Source of the DNA: Sipunculus nudus
Lineage: Eukaryota > Annelida > Sipuncula > Golfingiida > Sipunculidae
Reading direction: 5' to 3'
Assembly: GCA_026874595.1 (NCBI GenBank)
Contig: CM049319.1
Location: 58,972,917 to 59,036,916, forward strand
Length of the DNA: 64,000 nucleotides
Shown here in pieces: positions 14,101 through 26,218 of this stretch. Every line of letters starts with the position of its first letter. The stretch's first letter is position 1. The notes below the pieces were generated by a model. The model searched no databases. It was not told where the DNA came from and was given only the letters and a program-made list of their open reading frames with translations. The position numbers and the translations under genes are program-made.

Positions 14101-15211
14101 TTTTTACTTTTTTTTACCGTCATTTAAGAAAAGGAGTTTCATCCTCAAACAAATTTGTAGGATTATTGATCTTTATGCTGGTGCCCTAAATGGACGTCGA
14201 TAATTGCTGAAATTGTAACAAAAAACAATATAGGAAATACGGAAGTATGAAACAATTTATACATCGGCCGTTCAGCTCTGTCAAGTACAAGTTATGATGA
14301 ACGATTTTAGGAAAGGAGGAAGTACCATAAACAGCGAAGGAATAATAAATTGAAAAAGGTCCACAGCTTCATGAAAAGGGGTTAAGCATTAAAGGAATCT
14401 ATTCTAATACCACGTACATAAAATATAGAAAAAATATTATAGTCTTATATAATAATATAATGTTTTCTCCCCAAAATATAATGGTATCTGTTTCGTGAAA
14501 TACTGCTGAGAACAAGTGAAAATAAGCTTGCATTGGGCGCGATCAGAGGGCTAAACATAAGCAGAGCGCGCACGACACCTGGTGGCCGTGCCGCGTAAAT
14601 AAATACAAATCAAGATTCAAACCAGTGTTTGTTCCCTTCATGTTTCTTCTCACTGATTAGGAGTTGTTTTACATGTGCAGGATAGGACCTCTAGCCACGC
14701 ATTCTTTTCATGGTAAACATACATGTGTAGACTGTATTTACTCCCTTGCAGAACCGTAACAACGAGTAAAATGATTAAACTGGAGAGAGCAAGTCCATGT
14801 ACCGGAGTGGTTTTGCTGGGGAAACATTAGCATGCAGCAAAATTGAATTAAGAGCGGAAGACAATACACATGTTATTGCGAATGTTGACGTACATTTAAA
14901 ATTCCTGAGAAATACTGCGAAAAAATGTAAATTCTCCAAGTAAGGAGAGGGTTTTTAAACCCGCTGTACTTCTACTGGATCCGCCCCTGTATTAGTCAGA
15001 AAATATATCAAAGAACAAATGAAGCAGTCTTGGTCATTAACATATATATATCATTTATCGTCTGAATTAGAAATACTTCCCGCTCCTGTCCTCGTGACAA
15101 ATAGCAGTTCTCTGTCTGACAAGACTACGGTCTTCTCCAGACTTTTTCGCATTTATTTATTTCCCTACTTAAGTCGATTTTTATATGCATGTGGACTTCT
15201 GGACTATAACA

Positions 15212-15263
<52 letters not shown>

Positions 15264-18200
15264 TCACTCCCAGCGTCACTCAAGGTGTCACTGTCGGAGC
15301 TGGTCCACTCGCATCCCAAAAAATGAACCCTAACTGGATTCGGATCGATCGCAACATTTATTAGATCAGTACTAGTAAAATGATCGACGGTCATGAAAGT
15401 TCTGATCAAAACAACTTGGGTAGTCCAACAAACAAACGTCTAAACACACAGCAAACACGGCTGAAAACATCCGCTCCTTCGAGGAGGTAATACGTGAACT
15501 ATAATATTACACATACACGAGCCACAAATACAGACACAAAAAGTACGGTAATAGTGGAAATATTATTATCAGACAAGTCTTAATATTTTATGCTTTGTTT
15601 ACACGGGATCACGTGACCATGCAGCCAGCACGTCTTGTTGTGTTGGATCAGATCCAAGGTAGGATGTAGAGCTACTTAAGATATCCCCGTACATGTCACC
15701 GGGAAATATCTGAGAGGCTGGAGACCGAATACACTTTTCATTTATTGTCGATATAATAGCATATAAATGGCTTGTCACAAGCAGCCGATTATGTGACCTG
15801 CATAGGATCAAAACATTAACATTGTTACGAAGACAAATTGTTCAAGGGAAAACATTGGGCCGATCCCTGACTCGAACCCGTGTTGGTAGCGCACAAATCC
15901 GGCGTACCAAGCAGTTCGGTCCGCCCATTATGTCACCCCGTAACACACCCCCTCTTAAGAGCGTTCTGCTATCAAAACAAGACTAATTATCCCAGGAGTC
16001 ACACTTTGGTGAGCTTATTCCCTGGGCCTCAAAGTTAACCGTTAGGAAGACAAATTGGGGAAAAATACTGGGCCGATCCCGGATTCGAACCCATGTTGGT
16101 GGCGCCCAAGTCTGGCTTCACTAGCGAGACAGTTCGGTCCGCTTTTATATCACCAAGTAACAACATTATGGGTTATAACACAAAACATTCTGTGGTGACA
16201 GGATTACTTTCTACTTCAATAATATTATCACTTAAAATTTAAAGGCAATGGTTAAAGGGAGTTCATAGTCTGATATCACAGACGATGTCAGTCTCATCCG
16301 ACTTAAGTTTTACACTTTGACTTTCTGGTCTATCAGGCCTGTTCATTCTTGTAGCCTTTCTCGGCTCATTGGGAACCATACACCAAGCAGCTTGACACGG
16401 CGCTACAAGGTTATTCGTTCTACTTTAGCCTGACACCCATATTTGACCAGTACCCGTTCACATCTGGGTGAAGAGAGCGCACCTTTGTGGTAAAGATTTT
16501 GGCTAGGAGTCTAAGCGCGGGTCAGACCAGACGCGAACCCACAACCTTGCGGTCAGCGGTCACAAGTCCAGCGCACTAACCACTTCGCCACCACTTCCCA
16601 CAATTATATTACTTGTTGATGAGGTTTCAGTGTTCGGTTTATTAGACCCAGCACTCCGAGTATTGCTCTAAGAATTTTAGGTTTGATATAAAAAGAGTGC
16701 TGTTTTAAGGCATGAACACTTAGTGTCAGTCCTCATCGATAGGTGTCACTAGTTTGGAGGGAACGGTCTATCATGGTACTTAAAATGGTGACAAAAATGA
16801 TGCGCTTTTTCCTCGTCTACTCTTGGCCAGATTGGCTTCATGTTCGCGAATGATGATGTTGATGATGATTATGATTCCGAATGGTGGTGTGGATGATGAT
16901 GATGGTTGCGAATGGTGATGTTGATTATGACGATGATATTGATGGGGAAGATGATTGCGGATGGTGATGATGCGAGTGGTGATAATGATGATGATGATGA
17001 TCAATTCCAGATTCAGAGCAACTTGTTACATTTCTGGCAAGGCCTACCTGACCACTTGATGGCGCTGATGGACTGTCCGACCATGATAGACATCATCTGT
17101 GTGTGCGACTCTATTATGTATAAGGTGCAGACCATTAACCCTCATAAAATCGTAGTTTTATAGTTACATTTATAGTAATTATAGTATTATAATTATAGTT
17201 GCATTGATAAAATAATCTGATAATTTTAAAATTAACCGAAAGGTTGCACATCTAATATTTAGTTAAGTAAGACTATGCAGAAATCTGAGATGTGAGCCAT
17301 CTTAAATGTGACATTTTTTTTTTACGCAAAAAAAAAAAAAGATTTTATTTCACCATTATTCCTTATTATCTTATCGTTATTTATATGTGGTGTTCAAAGG
17401 CTGCCTATTTGAATGTTTCAGTTATAATAGACGTAGGTGCCAGCTTTAGAAATGCGTAATATTATCAACTTGGCTAACTTAAAACAGAAGCATTACGATA
17501 ATTAAAAGACATTATTGTTGATAAAGGAATAAAGAGATATTTCATTACCTTTCAGACACTGACAGACATTTTAATACCAGCAACAATGGAGGAAATGCCA
17601 GAAACGTGGGTATATTTAAAATTTTTATATTTTCATATTTTAATACATGAAAGCTTAGCTAAAAATGCACACTGTTTTAAGAATATTGCTCGGAGAGACA
17701 AAAGAAACATTAGCGGAATTATAGTTATTACAATTACCTAAGATACTTAAGTACTTATGAAAAATATATTCAGTCACATTAACGTGTACATATATTGTAA
17801 TTGACTATTTGTTAGCGAGGGTTTCAATTTCGCAAAATAAACTACAGGGGAAACGTCGCGAAAATATAACCTTCGGGAATAACACGCCTCATTTAGAAGT
17901 TTATGCTTTGAGCAAACAGTGTATCATTCATTTAATAAAGAATATACTTTGTACAGGTTACTCTATGGTAAGATAACGAAATTTGAAACCCCGCGAAACA
18001 TTCTAAAAGTGAAAGTCGCGAAATTGAACCTAGCGAATATAAAACCTTACTAAGTATGTTGAAGTGCTTTTAAAGGAAACAGGGTCAATATAGAATAATA
18101 TAAATAGCTGTTAATTACACAGGCTGTTATGTGATATCCGCAATTTGGCCAAGCACTGGGAAAATTGGATGACGTCATCACTGGAGCATTTACCGGAAGT

Positions 18201-19911
18201 CCTAAAAAGTAACAAGGTTCCGGTAGCTCGGCGGTTCTCGCAGTCACTGAAGAGACAAGTGTCGTTTCTACACCTTGCCCAGGTGTGTATACTTACCTGC
18301 CGACATACCTCTTTAAGATAATGCGCTTCCTTCTCAAAACTCATTAGTGGTTGCACCTGTATGTTTATCTTACATTACCGACCGAGTCATAAATACATGG
18401 TGTAGTATATTTGTTAAACACAAGGATACTGCAGAAGAAGATTGGCTGTGGGGGGGGGGGGGGGCAGCGTGTCCACCTCCTTTTCAGCCGTCGCAATCTT
18501 TTTTAAGTGATTCACACCAATCCTGAACTATCTCCCCTTTTGCAGAGAACTGGGGTTCTTTTTTTAGGTTTTGTCATTAGTCCTCCTGGGTTGGACCCCC
18601 ACCCCCTTTTTTTTTTAAATCTGGACCGGCCCCTGTACTGTTTAAACCATACGATCTCATAACATGTAGCCAAATAATATCAAAGATATTCGTTTATATT
18701 TTAAATCATCCTTTTTTTTATTTAATTATTCTTATATTTTTTTTATAATTATATCATATAACCATTAAATACTTTGCATGAAAGGGTTTTGAAAGTAAAT
18801 GAAGTTTGCAGGTGAGATGCTCTAATAAAACAATATGTTGTTACATTAAAGAACCTTTAAAACTGCAAAATTCTAGAAAAAAAACTTGATTTCCTAATTG
18901 ATTTCTTTCATCCTGTAGACTATTATAGGCGCTATGTCCAATATTATTATGTGGAATTCGATTTGTATTACAAGTTAAATATTTTTTTGTACATATAAAC
19001 AGAAGACCAACGGTTATTAAAACATATAAAACGTTTGGTATTGGGGCTGTTCTATTAATAGCAGTCACCCCATCAAGGGGGCATTTCATATCGAAACCAT
19101 TCAAGATAAACAGTACTTTTCTTTCCGCCATCATTAGTAAGTGTGTTCCCCCACAGCGTGAGTGTTATTGAAGGATTGCCCTGCCAAAGAAAGTGTCCTT
19201 ACGCCTAATAAATGCCATGAAGGACAATAAAATGGTCGCTGTTGAACATTATGAACCTGTGAACCCGCCACGTGCACGCGCTTTTATGTCATCCTCGTAG
19301 GATTTGGGGGTTACTCAGTGCATACACCTGTTGCTGGCCGGATACATTTTTTTCTTACAGAACCTACCTAATCTCTTATAACTATCCGCTATCATATTGT
19401 ATTATATATAATTACATGACAGCCTTTGATTTTTTTTGTTATCTTCAGAGATAAATATGTATTAACGAGACATCTTCTTTGGGAAACCCGGAGCTATAAT
19501 CTGCAGATGGCTTCGAATGCCATACACGTTTGACACTGATATGGTACCACAGTAACTTTTTCATAAAAATACATTAAATACTAACACATCCGGAAAACTA
19601 AAAAATCAGTATAAGAAATGTATATGCGTGTAACACATATACTCAATGTTTGGTAAAGAATGTGATAATATTACAAGGATACTACTTTTATTTGCAATAA
19701 TTTCGACAAAGGAATCCAAAAGGCGGACGTTCAAATGTTGATTAGTTCGTAACATCTATGCTTAAGCGAATCAAATTTTTATCGTGTAACTCTATCAGAC
19801 CGGATTAATCTAACCAGGCGCATTTCACTGTTAGACATCACATTTAAATATAAATAAAATATTTTCACATCTCGGTTGAGATACATTATATATATATATA
19901 TATTATAAAAT

Positions 19912-19976
<65 letters not shown>

Positions 19977-22900
19977 TATATAGAAGATGACGATGAAGTA
20001 TATATAGATGAAGTAATCTATCCCGGGGCCTTACTTTTTGATTTTTTTTTCATGAGATAGACAAAAAACTGGTCAAAGTGAAACCCTTTTTCACTGATTT
20101 TCAATTTTCATTTTGCAATGACAACTGTTCCTCCTTTTTTTTATATGAAAATGATATTAACCAAATAAATGGTCAAAATGAATCACTTTTTCACTCATTT
20201 TCAATTTTTATTTTTGCTATGGCAACTGTCTCTTTTTTTTAAACGTTAAAATATTACAAGAAAATTGAAGTTCCAGGCAGGTTCTCGGCAGAATCAAATT
20301 TTTCCTGGATTTCAGTCTCGACATTCTCGAACTTAGATGTTATTTCACATATATTAATGTAATTTATATCTTTAATTGGTGCTGGTATATCTGAAGCGCT
20401 GGCTTTTATATCAAGAAATGATATTTTCAGACCTCCCGACAGGTGTTGTACGACGCTAAGCTTGTGAACAGTATGATATCGGACGTAGATCGGATAGATC
20501 TTTCCAGTATATCATGCCAGGCGCTATGTGCCAGCCCGGGCGATGGAGAACAAGACACAGAGCTCAACTCAGAATGTAAGTATGATTTAATGGTTTAAAT
20601 GATAATTTAACTAAGGGTTACTTATAAATTTTTTTGTGTGTAATACATTGCTAGTCCAAAAAATTACTATGAATGTTAGTCTACCTTAGGTCTATAATAG
20701 ACACATTGCTTGGCTAGCGTAATATGTTATTTATTCCTTTTAACTAAAAGGGATACATAGAATATTCGTATTTATAGCATCATAAACATATTAAACATCT
20801 GTTAACATAATTGTCAGAGAACTATATTTCTAAAGTATTTAAACTTGTGTGCTAATTTTGGCTAGTTTAAATGTTAATTTTAATGAACACATAATAGTAA
20901 TTTTAATGAAAGGATATGAGCTCCTTTTGACCAAAATAACATCGTAATTTAGAAAAATGCCTAGAACCAGGGAAAAGCACTCACATGTTTACTGTACTTT
21001 TTATTAATCAGAATTATACAAAAGAGGAATAAATAGTAAAAAGATGACCATGAAAGGTAGAAACAGAATTTACATTTTTTAAACTATCTGGTTTATATCT
21101 CTATCACTCATTAACAGTTTTACGGGAGTTCAAGGAGTTGTTAAGAAAACAGGCAACAATCGAGGGATTTATCGAGTGGTTAGATGCCGTGGTGGAGCAA
21201 AAAGTTATCAAGGTGAGCGCAAAAATATATTTTAGGATAAGGTATTATTGGCAAAAAGTTATTTTTTACGAAGTGTGCATGATCTTACTTATGTAATAAT
21301 AATAATAACATTATTTTACATGTAAAGACATTTTATTCATTTAATTATAATGTTTGTATATTTATATATAAATAGAGTAATAACATACGTATTTATATAT
21401 CAATTAGAATGAAATCAATAAAGATTATACAGAATAATTACCTACTATTGATTTGGGTATGATCGATCAATGCTTTCGATTATAGTTTTATAAGCAGATT
21501 TGTTTATTTTAAGTGGAGTAAATTTAACAACGAGATGTAAGTACACATATTCAAAGAGAAAATAAAGTGCAGATGATTTGGAATTCAATTTTGTTAATAT
21601 GGTAATTAAAGCCGCGGTTTCTATAGGAGATTTTAATTAAAAATTTTTATACCAGCCTAGCAAGCAGAACGGCAGATCGTTCAAGAAGCGAGCACAGGAG
21701 TTTCTGTTGAAGTGGTCCTTCTTCGGAGCCCGGATCATGCACAACCTCACACTCAATAATGCCACCAGCTTCGGTAATTTATATAACTACTCATAAATAC
21801 TTTATACATTTTAAAATATTCTTAAAGCCTGTTGGTCGTGCGGGTTTACTCTGCGTTTGTCCAAGTCCGGCTTCTTAACGTTTGCACAAATCTGTGGCTG
21901 CGTTCCTTGCGCAACTGTTATTCACTGCAGTCTAGCAATTAGACCAACGACGGCATGGTATCGCGTTTGTCTGATTCTTGGTCCTGTGCCAGAACCGATG
22001 GAATCGACCAACGAGAGCGGGTGTCGCATGTTTAAAATTTAGAGCCGGATACACAATGTGATACATCGCTCTCATTGGTCCGATTACAATTTTTTGCTTT
22101 CTGTCACCTCTGGTGATGAGACCCAGAAAATCTTGCTATAAATTTACAACGAGAGAGATCTTGGACGATACCAGTGCATAAGCGCTGGCTGAGGAGTGTA
22201 GGCCTATTCTGTGGCAGGCTACCATGTCTCCAAATGCCAATACATTCTGCCATCGTATAAGTTATCACTTGATAGCCTGTACTTCTGCACACTTTCGAAT
22301 GTATATCCTGATTATATAATACTTGAGCTGTTTAATGACAAAATACAGGCCGAATAAAAAAGATATATACCATAAAAAATAATGACAATATTTCAAATCA
22401 TTACTTAAAAAAAATTATACATTAACAATACTGATTTAATATAATAAAATAGGTTTAAAACAATGACAATATAGCATAATACACTTAAATAAAGGGGGAA
22501 AACGGCAACAACACACTTTGTGATTTTGCAGAAAAAAGTATTATAATAAACTAAGGAATTATTGCATTATTCTGGAAATAACAGGCTCCAGGAAAATAGT
22601 ATGTTCGCAGCACAACATGATCTTCCGGAAAATTACATTTTGGTATGTATTTGGAGTTGCCTGATCCGGTCCTTACAGCCAAAGTTTCTTTTTATGTTTT
22701 CTGGCTTTGTTTAACATATTTGTCCTTTATATCCCATTTCCTCTAGGTAAACTTTATTTTAAACAAAAATTGATTCAACTAATATTCTGTGGAAAATATT
22801 TCTTACTATGATTTACTATGTATTCTGTGTTTTCCGTGTGGTCCCTCCATATTTTATAAGGACATGTGCCCGCTTTCCATTTGATTCCCCCTGGTCGCGT

Positions 22901-25900
22901 TACTGTGTTACGTTTGTATGTAATCTTAATGTGTGTGTTTTTACACTCTTTCTCATATTCTCCTACAATCAAACATGCTGAGGAAGTTTAATTTTTAATT
23001 GCTCTTTTTGATTAATATAATTCGAGGTTCCCTCGTTTCCTCAGAATGGGTGATGTATTTTGTATACATTTAAATTTCTGGCAGGTTCCTTCCACTTGAT
23101 CCGGATGTTGTTGGATGAGTACGTCCTGTTGGCGGTCGAGTCGCAACTTCACAACGAAAAGGACGCCGAGCTGCAAACCATGTTGGAAAAACACCTAAAA
23201 GCAGGTAAAGATAGTCAAAGAACAAAAATAATTATGTATAAGTCGTCTTGCATAGTACTCAATGTATTGTGTAACAAGTGATTTATTTAGCAGTAAAAAT
23301 GTTAAAGTATTTTCTCCTTAATTTCTTTTACATTCGCGACATATAAGATCGTATATTATATTATATTATATTATATTATATTTCATATTATTATTCATTA
23401 TAAGATTGTCATTGAAGTAACATTGAGTAAGATGCAAGTCGACTTACATAATTATTTTATTTCGTGTACATTTACATGAATGATTCGTGCTCATTTGATA
23501 ATAAGAAAACCACTGCATATTAAATAAACCTTTTACCTCGTGATGCAGACGACCAAGGTGGACGTCCAAACATGTCGCAGATACCAGGGACATGCTTTAT
23601 GGAGAAGCGACCAAGTTCGTTGTCGAGCGGGAAAAGTCTGGAAAGTCCGCCAGTCAAACGAGAGCCGTACTTCGACCCTCCTTACTACACACCCAACCCC
23701 GGCGCCCATTACCCCTACCCCCGGGAGGCCTACCCTTTTCATTCTCGTTTTGACGTGCCAAACGGGGTAAGTCGACGTTTTTATACCTTAATTGTGCATC
23801 ATAGTTTAAGTCCTGAAAATCTTTGGCTTAGTTTATAAAGATAACAGTAACATCCTTTAAACCTAAGAAAAAGTCGTAGTAAAATCTGAAACATCACAGA
23901 TTTTCTCACAGAACATCTCACTTTGAAAATCTATATACTGACCCGTAACTGTTTTGAATTTTACTCAAAGGAACGCCTTTTCAGGAATCTCATTCCGGTT
24001 TAAAGGCAACCTTGGCATTTTGATAATATAACCTTTGTTGCTAGAATGAATTATATGCAAACACATGGTAAAAGGGGAAATTGGTAAAATTATAGTTGGT
24101 TTGGATGTATTTTAACTCGTTTAAATTGTTGTATTTTGACACAGAGTTTCTCATTTTATTATAATTTTTGTTTCAGGGATTTCACGCCGGGAACTCCATC
24201 CTGACACCCCCAGTATCACCAATAGTGGTATCGCCCCAGAGACCAGGGGTCATGGGTCAAAGTTACATGTCCTACGGAACTGGTGACGTCACAAGTCACT
24301 ACCGCTATCCGAACATTGGTTAGTCCTACCTCTCTCTTACTCTAATCCACAAAAACTTAATTCTTTTTTTTTATATATTGATTATGATATAAATATTTAA
24401 ACCTTACATTTTCTAACATATATTTTCAAAGTCAATTTTGGCCATTATTTATAAAAAAATGTGTGAGTTTATAGTCTGATATCAAAAAAGGTAATTGGAA
24501 AATCGTATTGGCTTAATTTATGGACCCTTTTCTCGGTAAAACCATTATTGAGTTGAGTATATGCAACAATTATGTTTGACTTAAAAATGTGTTTCTATAT
24601 CGCATTACCTTAGAGAGAGCAAGTTAATTTCAGCTAGATAGGTGATAGGTGATATTAAAAATAATAATTATTATTATTTTATAATAATTTAAAATTTAAT
24701 TAATAATCATAGACGCGTATAAACCTTGAGGAATAAGAAAAGATGAACATAAATTTATCAATTTAACTAATGTGTGCAGTGATTAATATAAATATTGATA
24801 CAAATATTACTTTCATCTCGTTTCTAATATGATTAGAATGACAACATTTTGTGATATATATTGTAATGACAATACATATTTTATGGGCAGTACTTTTTAT
24901 TTCGTTGCAGCCTCCGCCACAGAAAATTACCTACCTTCCTGGCCTTATAACAACTGCACGCCTTATAGCTCGCTGACCAGCCCGTACCACCATAGTCCAT
25001 ACGGCATGCGCAGTGACCCCGAACCCGCCAGTCCTTATACGTACGGAGGTGAGAGCGGGTACCATGGTGACAGCAACTACAACAGCCCGGGCTCAAGCTA
25101 CACCAGCCCAGCCAGAAGTTACTCAGGAGCCGACCACCAGACGTCGCCACAATCCGGCAGTGCGTTCAATGTTGTCGGCAATAATGTTTACAACGGTGGC
25201 AACTATACGAGTTCAGGTGAGTAATAATTGATGACCGGCTCTCAAGTGATCCTACCATTTCTAGTTTTCCTACATTTTTTATCTAAGTTCTTTTTCCTAC
25301 GTTTTTGTTTTTGCTTCATGACATTGAATATGTTGTGAATTCTTGTGAAATTATTCTTGTCTTATTATAAAGAAACCGTTTTCTTTTTTTTCTACAAAGA
25401 TTACAGCTACCAAACGAAACCAACAGCTGAACACGTGTCTGTGATACAATCCCGTTACCCTAGCAACCCCTACAGCGGGGACATGGCAGAGCAGATTAAA
25501 CAAGGGATGTACCCGGGCAGCTCCAACTCACCGACACAACGGTCGTCAGGTAAGAACCGGGCAGTTCTTGATCCGTTTGTTCAGCTTAAACCCATTTCAT
25601 CCCCTGATGTCCATCTGTTTTTTTTTTTGCAATGTAAATATTTCTATTAGTTACACGTCAATGGAAAATATAATAGTATAGGATAGAGAATTAAAGGGCC
25701 TTATTTTCAACAAGATACGTACATTATAACTTATTTAAGAAACACAATTATTAAAAAACATATGAGAATCAGACTACCTCTTACAATATATCAGACCCAA
25801 ACGTGGCGGTCATAATCATTGGTCACATGTTATAAAACAGCCTCATTGACTGCTGTTAATTGGAAGTCGTGTGAATACTCTAAAAATATAACCAACCAAA

Positions 25901-26159
25901 ACAAAGACGGCCACTCATACAGGGACCTCATATCTCCGAGATCATTGCGAGGAAACTAAAAAGTTGTGAAACATTAAATTTAGATTTATTGTAAAATTCT
26001 TAATTACCATATTAGGTTGTCACTTCCATAATTTTCTAGGACATAACTAGAAAAAATATTAATTCAAGAAAATTATATAAAAAAAAAACAGTGGATATAG
26101 GTTTAGTAGATCAGAGTATAGTTTCACAAGAGCATTAGGTATTTTCCAGACGTAAGATT

Positions 26160-26218
<59 letters not shown>

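Noticed and set aside
16906-17163. 85-codon frame running from GAT repeat through RFX6 exon c as a separate gene
   Set aside because: Similarity to RFX6 starts exactly after the AG at 17010, so the upstream part is intron read-through.
24881-25150. Minus-strand frame opposite RFX6 exon l (and 23533-23742 opposite exon j)
   Set aside because: These are shadows of G+C-rich coding exons and their products have no family features.
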